From the NCBI GenBank assembly GCA_033439295.1, contig JAVTLE010000010.1, forward strand, positions 1,612,001-1,676,000: DNA of 64,000 bases, given 5' to 3'. The stretch comes from Deuterostichococcus epilithicus (Eukaryota; Chlorophyta; Trebouxiophyceae; Prasiolales; Stichococcaceae). Below are positions 12,401 through 24,100 of the stretch, piece by piece. The position numbers and the translations under genes were made by a program. The first letter of the stretch is position 1, and each line of letters opens with the position of its first letter. The notes under the pieces were generated by a model that was given only the letters and a program-made list of their open reading frames with translations, was not told where the DNA came from and made no database searches.

Positions 12401-14087
12401 TCGTTTTATATGAAACATCTCTTTGGCACGTGCAGGAAGTGGCTGTCGACGCGCGCGGCGCAAGCGCAGAGCGATGGCAAGCCCTTTGTCATCGAGGAGT
12501 TTGGCAAGTATGTGCCGCGCCCCGCGACGTCTGACAGCGACATCGCGCGCATCCGCGACCCCTGGTTCGAGGACGTTTTCAGCATTGTCGAGGGCAGCAT
12601 CAAGTCCGGCGGGCCCATCCACGGTGAGTGTTGATGCACCAGCATCTTGTTGCGTCTAGCTTTGTCGTGTCGTGGTCGTCAAGCCCATGGCGCCGGCAGC
12701 AGTAAAGCAGCTGGCAGATTGCTGCTCAGATGCTGTCACTCATGTCGGGACTTTGCAGCTGCTCGTGCTTAGGGCGAAGGTTGCGCTCTGTATGCTGGAC
12801 CTGCTAGCGTCGACGGCAGCGGTTTTCAATTTTGTTTCCGTGTGGCTGCATAGCACCAGTGGGCCCTCTGCCCCACCTGTCTTTGAACCTGCTGCACCGC
12901 AGGCGTCATCATGTGGAAGTACGGCGTGAGCCCCTACCATAACAACACCGACAAGAACTGGATCAACGTCAAGGACTCCACCTGGACCGACATCATCGAG
13001 CCCCTCGGCGAGATGCTGTCGACAGACAAGAGCGCGGTCACCAACTGCCGCCCTGGTGCGCTCCCAACCTGGAGAGCATCTCCAAAACAGCGGGCCTGCT
13101 GTTGCTGATGCGGCTTTTGGGAAGCCATGCATGCCTTTGAGCGACACGGGCACCGTCCCTCGCAGGATTGCCTGCATGGCGTGAATGCACCCCAGCTGTC
13201 CTTTGCAATCGACATTTCAGCTTGCTCCCAGCTTGACTTGATGCAACACAAGCTTTGCGGCTGACATCGCATGCCGCAATCCTCTCCGCGCAGCCACTGG
13301 CTCCACGCAGCTGGCGGGCATGGGCATCTCCACCGCAACGACGCAGGCGCGCAGCGGCATGGTCACCACGTTCGCCAACCAGATCAACTACGGCAACCAC
13401 GGTCGCAAGCTGCGGGGGCCAGGCGCAGACGACACGACTCTGGCGCAGTACATTTCGCACGGCAATGACATGGCGGCTAGGTCCGAAGGCGAGCCCATTG
13501 AGGGCCTGGCGGACCTCACGGGGGTGAGCGCGGCCGTCATCCTTGCATGCATTCCTGCAAGTCTGGCTTACTGTTTTGGGAGATATTTGTATTGCTGGTG
13601 GAACTCGGCTGTTAAGTCGGGCCAGAGAAGGGGAAGGAGTTCTCTGGTATCAGCAGCGACTGTATTTCCTGCGGCTTTGCAGGTCCAGCGGAGCCCGCGC
13701 CCATGCGCGCGCGCCTGCGGTCTCAACAACGAGTGCACCGCTTTCCACTACAACAAGGTATGCCTTGTTCATTGATCGCCAGAGCTGCTCCCTAACAGTT
13801 GCACGCCTGTTGTCTGCCAGAGTCTGACACCGCTCGGCATCGAGATCCCTTATAAGCCGGCTTGGGTTTGGGAGTGCCTGTCGGGCTCAGACGGCCGCCA
13901 GCATGGTGCTTGCCGGCGCCGGGTGCCCTTCCTTGAGCGCTGTGCAGCTGCCATTGACACATTGCTGCTGCACCTGTGCTTGCAGGAGCTGGGCAGGTGT
14001 AGGCTGCGCAAGAACGTGGGCCTCGCCTGGGGCTTTGACGGCGACGGCTGGCAGACGTACTGGCAGGAGGATGTGTGGGAGGACTGA
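9423..14087 (+). CDS. Secreted GH5 mannan endo-1,4-beta-mannosidase with Apple-like tail
   Basis: The protein should cleave beta-1,4-mannosidic bonds inside mannans, probably in the cell wall or outside the cell. The ATG at 9423 opens a clear signal peptide (MAASLRSTATLACLLAVAVA, then an Ala-rich cleavage region). Exons then give the GH5 subfamily-7 landmarks in order: FVGANAWRWVQIAANQYP, SGVTVLRLFGAG, HGIKVIISFIDNW, FYTNELVKQYYKNHVSFVMN, YNLMNEPRCNC with the acid/base Glu (11090-11110), GIDYHSTHMWVDDW, and FVIEEFGKYV with the nucleophile Glu (about 12490). A Cys-rich segment (CARACGLNNECTAFHYNK, then CRLRKNVG) near 13700-14040 resembles a PAN/Apple adhesion domain and ends at a TGA at 14085-14087. 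About fourteen exons are visible. Plant mannanases lack this tail. The GH5 call is firm, the substrate is inferred from similarity, and the Apple call is moderate. Confidence 0.88.
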
Positions 14088-14839
14088 GCCCTTTTCAAGG
14101 CCGCGATGTCGCTCCAGCATTGCCCTCCGGCAGGAAGCAGACCCAGCTGTGACGCTGCGGTGTCAGGAGCCTGCTGTCTGAGAGAGGCGAGGAGACCCTC
14201 GGCAAAGTTTTGAGCTGGATCGGGGCACTGGTTGGAGCATGTTGGCCGGCTTTGCCGGCATGCACAACACTGACGCACCAATGCCGCTGCTGCCCGGCAC
14301 CATTCATTTCTCTGTGGAACCGAACCTGTTGATTTTTAGCTCTATCATAGAGGTAGGTACCGCTAGGCGAAGATCTCAGCCACCGTGATCGAGCGACTCA
14401 GAGGTAGACAGCATCCAGAGCGAACTGAAATTGATTGGCTTCGATGCCTCTAATCAATCCAATTGCTGAAATTGACTGATGGCACTTGTGAGAGTAATAA
14501 GTATGTACCGAGACGGCTCGCTTTGAGATCCGGCAATTGGCACAGCAGCCTGCTTGCGGGCGGGCTGCCATCAAATTCTTCATGTGGCCTCTGGAGCCAC
14601 CAGTAAACGACATCTTCACAACTCGAACCAACAGTCATGCCAGATGGCGCACAGGAGAGCAGCAAGTCGATACGCCCAGCGTTCTTGTCCCCTGTTGCGC
14701 TCGGCATAGACGCAGGTGCATCTACTGACCCTAGGTGACTGCATGACAGGAACTCTCCCGTGGCAGCCAGCACACGTCACAGCCCCACCGCCGCGCCTTC
14801 AGAATGTGTCTGCGCAACCCGGCCGCCGCCGCGACCGCC
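14088..14839. other. Convergent intergenic region
   Basis: About 750 bases between two converging 3' ends. It is less GC-rich than its surroundings and should contain both 3' UTRs. I see no conserved open frame, repeat or RNA gene in it. Confidence 0.5.
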
Positions 14840-17800
14840 TCACACCGTTTTTTGCTTCTTTGCGGCCTGCGAAGCGGTCGCCTCGTCGCAGCGGCTGCAG
14901 ACGTATGTGCGCGGCCGCTCGCCGGTCGCGTAGTCCCGGAATGTGCCCAGCACCCCTGTCTTTGCCCTCGGATCGCAGGAGAAGTGCACCTGTACATAGA
15001 GCACAGCCACTTGGTTAGCACCTTTCCTGGGGTATGGCGATGTTTCATGGCAACCACAGCAGCAATGGAGCGCAAGTGCCTTTGCTGCGACTTCGCTGGC
15101 ACACTGATGCAGTCGCAGGGGTGGCACGACCGGTAACAGCGCCACCGCCAGGCATGTCCACGAGCTCGGGCGGCGGCCACGGCTGGCAGTGCACGGTCGA
15201 AGGCAGATGGAGCGCTCAGGTATGGCCTTCCGGTATGGCGCCTGAAGTGGGTGGGAGGGTAAGGGGTGGGTTGACAGCATCCCCAGGCTGCACCAGCAGC
15301 CGAGGCCGGCTGTGCAGGGTTCGAGGGGAAGCCCTGAGGGACAGGTGCCACCAAGGGGGTGTGAGGGTGAAAGGGGGTGACGGCGCACCCAGTGCTGGCA
15401 TGAGTCGCAGGAGATCCAGTCGGTGGCTTTCTCCTCGCCGCCGCCGCACAGCGCGCACGCGTCCCCGGTTACGTCCTCTGGGTGCTCCTTCTCGTAATCC
15501 AGCAGCCATTGCTGCACAGGGGCGGCACACAAAGGGGGTGGTGACAGCAGAGTCGGCACCCAAAACAAGGGTGAGAGTGGGGCGGGTAGCAGGGTGAGGG
15601 TCACGCACCAGGGTGGTCCACAGCTGTGGTCTAGAGTTCAAGCCCAGGGAGGGATTGTCGAGGTAGCATCTCGAGGGAGGGGCAATTCAAACATCAGCGG
15701 CCACGCCAGTCTGGTGACAGCAGCCGCAGGCACGCATCATGACATTGCATGGTTGTGGATCGTGATGTTTTGTCCGCACCTGGTAATGGCGCTTGAGCGC
15801 GTTGCCGACGCCGGTCATGTTGTTGACCTGTGTCCAGTTGCGCATCTGTGTGAACACCTGCGACTTCCAATTGATGCCGTTGCCCAGCCTGCAGGAAGCC
15901 AGCAGCCACAAGGTTATCCAGAACATGCCAAACTGTAGGAGATTGGGGATGTGTGGTGGCAGGACAGTCAAGGCGACTCGAGCAGAACAGTGCCTCGTCT
16001 TTGCCTGGAAAAATATCAACACAGCAAAGCAGCACCAGGGTTTCCCGAACACACTGTCGTCTAGATGCCTGCTGGCCACGTGCTGCGACGGCTGACGACC
16101 CTGAATTCGAAAACACGAGGCAATGGAGAAGGGTCGGTGCCGCATAAGAGGAACAAGGAAACGCACCCGAAACCGCCGCGGGAGACGACCTCCTTGTACA
16201 GAGCAAACAGGTCCAATTTTGCGCCATTCAGGATGGCGTCCGGGAAGGTGTCGCGGTTGAGCAGCTTGCCCTGCAAACAGCGTAGCATCCCGGGGTGAAG
16301 AACAATGAACGACAGGAAAGTCCTTGGTGACGAGGACAAAACCCGACTGTTGCTGCGCATACACTACTTACAACACAGCAACAAAAAAAAGTCCAGATCA
16401 GAAGAAGCTCTCGAGAGATCCCTCGAGAGATCCCTCGAGCGTTGCACCTTGCGTTCGGAGAGGTAGGCGCACACGTCATCGAGGAACTCGACCTCGGTGC
16501 AGTGGCTGAGCGGCGGCCGCGAGCTCAGCCGCGGCTGTCGGCTGCTGGTCCTCGGCGGCGCCCTGCCTGCGGGCGGCAAACGCATTGGGAAACCGTCACA
16601 CACCGCAACATGGCAAACAACCACAGCACATCCAGCTGTGGCCCCAAGCCCCTGCAAAAGTGCTGTCACATGTGTGCACAGCGGTGGGAAGTGGCGGGTG
16701 GCTAGTGACTTGCGGGCGGCGGCGTGGAGGTGGGCTGGCGGCATGGATGCACCTGACCCGGCCTCCGCCGGGCTGGGGCTGCCCCGGTCGGCGCTCACAA
16801 GGCTCCAGTCCACAATGCCCTCGGCGGCGGCTGACGGCGCCCCCGGCTGCGTAGCCCACTCTGCAAACGCCGGCGGCGGGCTCCCATGNCCCGCCGCACT
16901 GCCCGATGTGCCGTCAGGCCCGGCGGCCGCGGCGCGCGGGGCGAAGGGCCGCACCGGCGCGGGCANCGCTGACAGCGACGGCGGGCCGGGCAGCGGCGTG
17001 CCGCCCGTGGCGGTGCCCGCGCCCGCGGCGGGCGGCGCCAGCGGCAGCACTGGCGGCGGACGCGGCATGCACAGGTGGGCCTCCACCACTGCAGAGAACA
17101 GGGCGGCGTCCTGCTCGCCGAAGGCGGCGACCGAGGCGCCGCCAACGGCGCCGACGCCCAGCGGCACCAGCCCCCGAAAGCTGGAGTCCTAGATCGTTGA
17201 CATTGCAGGACTCAGCTGGAATTGACTGAACACTGAGCAGTCGTTCGTGGAGAGTCGATGGACGCAGTGGTGAGTGACATTGCAGGCGCCTGGGGCACCC
17301 CCCACAATGAGCATGATTCCGTCTGCCTGCAGGCAAGTTGAGCAACGACACCCTGTAAGGCAGCCAGTGGCCTAGGCAGTTGAACGAACGCGCCCAGCCA
17401 AAACAAGATATGCGGCAATTGGGCAGCAACGAGACGTTATGTTCTAACTATAGAACATAACGTCACCGTTTACCGTTAAGTATGAACATCTTAAAATAAG
17501 ACGCATGCCACACGCACACCTGCGACAGCGCCTTGAGCAGGGAGACGGCCCAGAGGGAGCTGGAGGCCAGCGTCTCCACTACAGGGGTGCCGCCGGCGAC
17601 GGCGGCGGAGGAGCGCGCGATCGCGGCGGGCATGCCCTCCGGCGGCAGCTTGACCTGCAGCGCCAGCGCGTCCGCCACGAGCGTGTGCCGTAGGGCGTGC
17701 TCCACCAGGGCCTGCTCCGCCAACACTGCGGGACAGGGGGGGACAATTGGTTGATGTTGCCAAGCCACTTCCAGTACTTCCAACCTGCTTCCAGACTGGC

Positions 17801-20646
17801 ACAGGCGTGCTCCATCAGCGCCTGCTCCGCCAGCACTGCGGGGCAGGGGTGGTGGGCGACACAAGCTTGAGGTCTTAGGACTCAGGGTTTAGGGTTTCCG
17901 CTGACGAGCTAATGAGCTTGAGGCTGCCGAGCTGCTTGCACCTCCAGAGAGCGGCACAGGGGTCTGCTGTGAGCGTGTGCCGCAGCGCCTGTGGGGGAGC
18001 GCCTGCGCCGCGAGCACCATGAGGCAGACAGGAGAGTGAGGAGGCATGTTTCAAAGGCCCCACTTCACTCTTCAACGTCACATCAAACATCACTGAACCA
18101 CTTGAGGCTTCAGCGTGTGCCGCAGTGCTTGCTCCACCGGACCGCGCCACAGCAGACTAGGCGCATATTGGGACAATTGCTGCGCAGCCAGGGGCGTCAG
18201 CCGGGTGGTGACGCACGTGTGCGTCTCGGCATGTCACTAGTGGACATGGCCACACAAACTCTGCTCTTGCGGCAGGATGTTAAATGTCCTGCCCAGAAAG
18301 ACTGATGAGCCAATGCATTTGCATCTGGACGCGGACTGTGTGACTCTTTGCATTCTGGCTGGCGGTCATCGCGGCATTCCCGCAGCGGCAGGCGCGAGGA
18401 AGGCCGCGTCCCCGGAGGCAGGCACCAGCACGGGGAAGGAAGCCATTGCAATTTCTGGGTTTAGGGTTTAGGGTTCAGGGGCGCCAGCACACCTTCCGGA
18501 GGGCCGCCCAGGACGACGCTGAGGCGGGCGCCTGACACCGACCGCAGGCTGGCTTTTACGGCGTCGCAGCCGGCCAGCAGGTGGGCAGGCCGTCGATCCG
18601 GCGCGTGCAGGGAGATGACGCGGGCGGCGCGCACCTCGCTCACTAGCAGCGCCCGCAGCGCCTCCCCCAGGTAGCTGCAAGGCGGCGATCAGGGTTCAGA
18701 ATGCTTTGATGCACACCAATGTGATGCATCATGCACTCGCGCGAGCCTGTGCGAGGGGTTTCCCACTCCCAGCGGAGAACCTGGCGACCGCGCCAACTGC
18801 CGCCGCGCGCCGCACCCCAGAACCCCCTGCAGCGTCGCTGCCGGCCGCGGTCCTGGTCTCTGGCTGCCGAAGCCGTGAGCCAGCGAGTGCACCTGAGGCG
18901 GTGGGAGTCGACGAGCGTGCTGTGGCCGCAGACCAGGAGGCGCAGGTCGGCGTGCGGCGCCAGCAGCCGCACGTGCGCCCAGCCCGGCAGCGCTGCCAGG
19001 ATACCCCGCGATAGGTCCAGCTGCATTTGAGGTGAAGAACTCATGGTCGACACATTCTTGCATTGAGAGCTCTGGTCGAGCCTTCTGGTCAGCCATGTAT
19101 GCGCATCACTGGGTAGCTGTTTTGAAGGCAGCAAAGTGGGGTCAATGGCCGTGTCAGCAGAAGGAGCAGGAGTTTCAAGCTGCAGACGGCTGCTAGTATG
19201 ATGTCTTGGTGGTTGACGGCGAAGGCCGCGCTCGTGCTTCGCACCTGCGGCGCCACTGGCGCCGGGATGGAGGTGTGGTTGGGCAGCTCGGCGGGGTCTG
19301 CCGACAGCAGCAGCGGCAGGATGGGCGCCTGGTGCCGCCCGTTCTTCTCGCCCAGGCAGTGCACGTTGGTGGCGTGCACTGCCATCTGGAAGGCCTGCAG
19401 GCCCAGGGGTTTATCCTCTTGAGTATAGGCGCGGGCACTCTACACCTGGTGCGACACTGGAGAGCAGCTGCGCTGGGTGCTAGGTGCTGGGTGCTGGGTG
19501 CGGCGCAACTGCCGCCCTGAGCCTGGGAACTACCCACGACGCGTGCAGCAGGCCGACTGAACCCCACCTCCGGTGCGCTGACAGTGGCGTTGCGCAGGGC
19601 GCCAAAGAAGGCTTTGCCCATGAACGCCGCAATGAGCGCCGGCGCCGCCTGCTGGTCGTCCCAGTGCACCACGCTGCGCACCGCCGCAGCGCGCAGCTGC
19701 TCCGCTGCGCACAGAGATTGGAGAAAACTTCGTGCCGAAATGAGGGCGGCTTAGTCTTTGCTATGATGATGTGGCAATGCGTTTTCAGCTCGATCGGGAG
19801 TTGTCGAATGTATCCACGTCCACATGTCCACGTTGAGGCACCACACTTGTGTCAGGCGTCGGTTCAGGCCTACGGTCGTTTGCCAATGGTAGTCTCAGAA
19901 GAATCATGGTCGGCATAGAGCTGCATGTGAGGCGCCTGCTTCCACCTTGCTTTGATGGGAACTTCGCATCGAAGTACACAGTGTCCAGCTCTGCATTGCC
20001 GATGGCATCCACTATCTGCTGTGGCTCCATCAATTTGCTCTCGCCTGGAATGGAGGGGTGTAACAACAATGAGGAGCTCGCGTCTGCATGTGGCTCGAAG
20101 TGTGAATCTGAATAGGGATGCAGATGCGAATCATGAGATTGGTGTTAGTCCCGCATCCCTGCGCGCCCGCCATTGAGTTGTTCAGAGCGAATCATGAGAC
20201 ACACCGCTGTCGGCCTTGAAGCTCAGTGGCTTGAGCGTGATGTCGTTGACGGCGCTGCCGTGGCCCGTGATCACGATGCCGGAGGACATGTACAGCAGAT
20301 TGGGCTGGCCCGACTGGATCTGCTGTGTCAGCTCCTGCAGGCTGGGAAACCGTACGACGTGCACCTGCGGAACAAGGACACATGTGTAGCACGGAATTGG
20401 GACGATTCGCTCCGGCCTGGCACTGCCCGGCAACACGACGGTGTGCTGAGTACCATGGCGGCACCGCCGCTAATGGGTGGTAGCAATCCCGCCCAGTCAA
20501 GCGGGGCTTGCTGATGCATGACTGCACACCTCGGCCTCCGTCGCGGGCAGGTCCACAAACTCCTGCACCGCGCCGCATCCCGTATCCTCGCTGGACCCGC
20601 AGAAGACGGCCAACACCTTGAGTGGCCGCTTCGCCGGGGCGGCCAT
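14840..20646 (-). CDS. ARID/BRIGHT DNA-binding and PHD-finger protein (plant ARID4-like, At3g43240 family)
   Basis: A nuclear DNA-binding and chromatin-reader candidate. The ATG at 20646 gives MAAPAKRPLKVLAVFCGSSE; the N-terminal region (VHVVRFPSLQELTQQIQSGQ, near 20300; ALGVGAV-like VPLGVGAVGGASVAAFGEQD near 17120-17180; LRLLVCGHSTLVDSHRLR near 18900) follows the layout of the Arabidopsis At3g43240 protein. The ARID domain is split over three exons: FLDDVCAYLSERK (about 16450-16490), LLNRDTFPDAILNGAKLDLF then ALYKEVVSRGGF (16170-16270), and INWKSQVFTQMRNWTQVNNM followed by ALKRHYQ (15785-15880). A C4HC3 PHD finger follows: CALCGGGEEKATDWISCDSC (15405-15465), then HFSCDPRA...YVCSRC (14870-14990). 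The protein ends in a basic KKQKTV. Two ambiguous bases (16889, 16966) lie in the coding region. The target genes are unknown. Confidence 0.87.
16411..16439. repeat. 12-bp tandem repeat in an intron
   Basis: The unit tcgagagatccc occurs twice and is followed by a partial third copy (tcgag). It lies just inside the intron that follows the exon ending ...CAYLSERK of the ARID gene, next to an A-rich tract. Each unit overlaps an XhoI-like palindrome. No function is apparent. Confidence 0.85.
17434..17465. repeat. Perfect hairpin: 14-bp arms, 4-base loop
   Basis: gacgttatgttcta and its exact reverse complement are separated by acta. It lies in an intron of the ARID gene in an AT-rich spot. It could be the remains of a very small inverted-repeat element or a structured intron segment; there is no evidence for either. 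Confidence 0.9.
17805..17844 (-). repeat. Intronic echo 1 of ARID-gene exon start
   Basis: On the minus strand, a splice-acceptor-like cag followed by LAEQALMEHA closely repeats the start of the real exon (acceptor near 17726, LAEQALVEHALRHTLVADAL). The copy lies in the upstream intron about 100 bases from the original. Confidence 0.75.
17884..17897. repeat. Telomere-like tract (TTTAGGG type)
   Basis: agggtttagggttt, two units of the plant/Chlorella-type telomere repeat, inside the ARID-gene intron between the first and second exon-start echoes. Confidence 0.8.
17971..18017 (-). repeat. Intronic echo 2 of ARID-gene exon
   Basis: A diverged, interrupted copy of the same exon segment (the ALRHTL coding part and the AQAL-like part), about 250 bases from the original exon. 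Confidence 0.55.
18111..18140 (-). repeat. Intronic echo 3 of ARID-gene exon
   Basis: A third short copy: on the minus strand, bases coding for VEQALRHTL-like residues, about 400 bases upstream of the true exon in the same intron. Confidence 0.5.
18456..18480. repeat. Telomere-like tract (TTTAGGG type)
   Basis: Three to four units of gggttta, the last one altered (gggttca). It lies at the start of the same ARID-gene intron, just after the exon that ends ...VVLGGPPEG. Short interstitial tracts of this sort usually mark past break repair. Confidence 0.85.
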
Positions 20647-21166
20647 ATCAGGGATGGCGGGAACAGAGCTCCCGACACCACCCGCGACCTGCGATTCAAG
20701 CTGCTAGTGCATGTTCGCCTCTATACGAGTGCAGCAGTCATGCACAGGCCGATCAATGTCCCTGCTGCTCCTGACGAGGAGGATCGATATCAAGTTGAGA
20801 CCGTAAAGAGTTGCGTGAACAATCTGAGGATTCACAGGATCGCAGATCTGGATGCCACAGACCAGATACCGAGCAGAAGAAGGCAATTGTGACCTTGCAC
20901 TCACCAGCAGTGCTTGACAGGAGGGAATCTTCCCCTGTTCTGTACTGTGATTCCCGCGACTCGCTACCCCGCAAGTTCCCTTCTTCAGACCCCTGTGTGC
21001 TTCCGAAGTGCACCCATTCTTCGTTTGCCCTGGCGCCTGAGACGAGCGAGCTCACATACCAGCCTTTAGTCTCGACGCTGGAACGTCACACGGTCGCGGT
21101 AGTGCCCCCGCTGGCTCCGATCGGCCGGAGTCGCATGCTGCAGACGCAGTAGCTGGGCCGATCAGC
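20647..21166. other. Divergent promoter region
   Basis: 520 bases separate the ARID-protein start (minus) and the eIF2B delta start (plus), so both promoters must lie here. I see no TATA box, obvious operator or repeat. The overlapping open frames are not supported. Confidence 0.55.
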
Positions 21167-24100
21167 ATGCCAGGCACCGAGGAGCAGGGCAGGGGCAACC
21201 GACGCCAAAGCACCTCCGATGGGCCTCCCAACCTGCGGCGCAGCAGCGCCCAGATGCCGGTCACTCGACAGGCAAGGCGATCGCCAGTTGCGTTGGCGGC
21301 GCCACGCTCATGCTCTCATGGGTGCCGCGTGCATCATGCAGACCTTGAACAGGGTCAAGTGCACGCCGATCTCTGCGGACTGATCGTATTGGCCCCACAT
21401 GCAGGTCGGCTTCCATGTGGAGGGCGTGCCGCCATCGCCAGCGCAGGAAGCCACGCTAGCGGAGCAGCACCTGCAGTCGGCCAAGGTGGCGGCTGGTTCG
21501 CCATCGCCGGTCATCATTCCGCCGACATTCCAGGTGACGTACCCTTTCGCGAAGTGTTTGGGCCTGACGCACCATTCCGCAATCGCAGCGCATGTTCAGT
21601 GGATGCCCACAGCGGCAGTCGACGCTCATGTTGTTCAATCTTGCCTGCAGAACCTGCCCGAGGGGCTGCGCACAACCTCGCTGCCGGTGGATGCCTCGGT
21701 GGCGGCGCTGCCGGAGTCGCACTTGGCAGACCTGCAGACAGCGCACGGCCAGCGCAGTCCTGCGCGGGCCAGCGCTGACGTAAGTCCGCACAAAGTTGCC
21801 ATTGTCAGCTGTCATCTGCGCGCTCTGCACTGGGTTTTCGGCATGCGGTCGGGCAACATGTGAGGATCATCGCCGTGTCTTTGGAAACATGGTTCCTTGA
21901 AGTTTTGAAGAGACCATTATTAAATTTCTGAACACAGTTCCCGGTGTGCAGGTGTCTCGCTTTGGGCAACAACAAACGCTGCGGTGGGTGCAGCACCTGC
22001 TCATGGCCTACACCACGCACGTGTCTGTGCAGGGTTCCGCATATTCTTGTGCTGGGTCATCGACGCCGCCAGACCACCAAACGGGGTCATCCACCGTTAT
22101 GCGTTCAACCATCCTCACATGGTGGCCACAGGGAGGAGGGTACCGGACGGCTGGTCCGTGGCGGCAGCGCCTTCGTGGTGTCGCCCGGACCGGACCCATC
22201 CCTGGTGTCAGCGGTCGTGGAGAACGAGCAGCTGCACCGCGCAGACACCTCGCCTGCCGCCGTGGCAGCCGCCACAGCCCGCACGCCCTTCGACCACGAC
22301 GATGTGGGCGCAGGCGACGCGCCGCAGCAGCGCGATGTGCTGCCGCCAGCCACGACCAGCCTGCCGCCGCTGGCATCGCGGCGCCAGACGCCACCGACGA
22401 CGCCGCCAGGGCCACGGTCGCCACAGGCGGCGCTGCGATCGCCGCCAGCGGTGCCGCAGCTACGGGGGCCCGGCGGGGACACTGCCGGCTTTGGCGCAGC
22501 CGCCAATGCCGCCATGGCGGCTCTCCGGACGCCAACGGGCAGTGGCGCTGGCACGCCCACCAGCGGCACCCCGAGGGGGGCGGTGGCGACAGCGCCAGGG
22601 CCAGTGGCCTCTCCAGGCACGGCCAGAGCGACGGACGATGCCACTGAGTCGACCACAGGTTCAGGTGTGGGCTCACGCAAGCTCGCAGATAGGCGCAGCA
22701 TGCCAGACATACATTTATCTGAAACATACATCGGGACAGTTGGTGGAGCACCAGCATTGTGCTGACGGATGCACCAGCACTTCTGTGATGCATGGCTGCA
22801 CATGAGCAAGAGCTGCAAGCCGGACAAGAAATCCCAGCTTGCGGAACCCAAGTGAAGTGAAGGAGTACTTGAGAAAGTAAGCTGCTTCAATACTGCAGGT
22901 GCGGCGGCGCGCGAAGGCAAGCCCCAGCAGGGCGGCAAGTCGCAGTCGCAGATGTCGAAGGCGGAGCGGCGGGCCAAGCAGGAGGCCCAGCGTGCAGCCA
23001 AGGCGGCGCAGCAGCAGCAGCAGCAGCAGCAGCAGCCGCAACAGGTATTGGGCGTAGAAGCTGACCGCACTTCCAATGCAACGGCCCGGGCGGCAAGGGC
23101 TCAGCCCATGCATATTCGCTCAGGTGTGCCTTGAACGAGCTTGGCCATGTGCAGATGTCACAGCACAGTAGCCGCAACTGGGTGTCCGGTGCTCTGCCCA
23201 GGGTGGCAAGGGCCAGGGCGGGGGCAAGGCTCAGAGCAGCGCCCGCCCTTCCGGCAGCGACGCCTCCTCGGCGTCTGCGGCGCCAATTGGCGACAGCCTG
23301 GCAAATGCGCCGGCGCGGCGGTCCAATGCCGGCACCGCCGCCGCTGCGAGCGGCAGGCAGCTGCGCCTGGCGGAGGGGGATGCTGCAGGCGGTGGCGCAG
23401 CCGCCGGCCGCGGCAGGCAGCAGCAGCAGCAGCATCAGCAGCAGCGGGGCAAGCGGCGCGACCAGGCGCAGGCCGGCACACAGTCCGTGGAGCTCTTCTC
23501 GCACCTGCAGCAGTATCGGGTGCGTGCTTGCTGCCCACGGGCATGCAAGCTCTGCCTGTTGATGCAAGTGTGCCGTGGGGTCTGGCCTGGGGACGGGTAG
23601 AGGTTCGCCTGCCTCACGAGGCAGACTTCTGGACGCGTGTCATGCAGCTCCCGGTGTGTCATCCGAGCAGTGAAAGCACACTGTTGGGACTGTGAAAGAT
23701 GTGGCACAAGAGTGAGTGTGCGCCGGGCAGTCCCACCGCATTTGGCTGGGGCTGAAGTCTCTGCCTGATGTCACTGACACGGGGTGCGCTCTCGCTGACA
23801 AGCAGCACCGCACGGCAGTACCTGCAGTGCATGGCCGTCGAGCTTTGTCATTGTTTCTCTTTTCCACGCTGCAGCACATGACCATCGAGAGCGCGCTGAC
23901 GGACAGTGAGCTGGCGGCGGGCGTGCACCCGGCGGTGCTGCAGCTGGGACTGCGCTACGCGGACGGCAGCCTGCGCGGCGCCTCCGCCCGCTGCGTCGCC
24001 ATGCTGTCCGTCTTCCGCCGCATCGTGCAGGTGGGGCGGGAAAACAAAAGAAACAAAGCCTGCGGCCCGATTGAGAAAGCACTTGCTGAGGGCCTGGTGA

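Noticed and set aside
16889-16966. Ambiguous bases as evidence of sequence damage in the ARID gene
   Set aside because: They are single unresolved base calls (16889, 16966; another at 47212) in very GC-rich sequence. The reading frame continues through them.
18456-18480. Chromosome end
   Set aside because: Only a few telomere-like units, with long intact genes on both sides; this is an interstitial tract.
23009-23044. CAG repeat as a mobile or regulatory element
   Set aside because: It is in frame and encodes a poly-Gln run in the disordered N-terminal region of eIF2B delta; it is an ordinary coding microsatellite.
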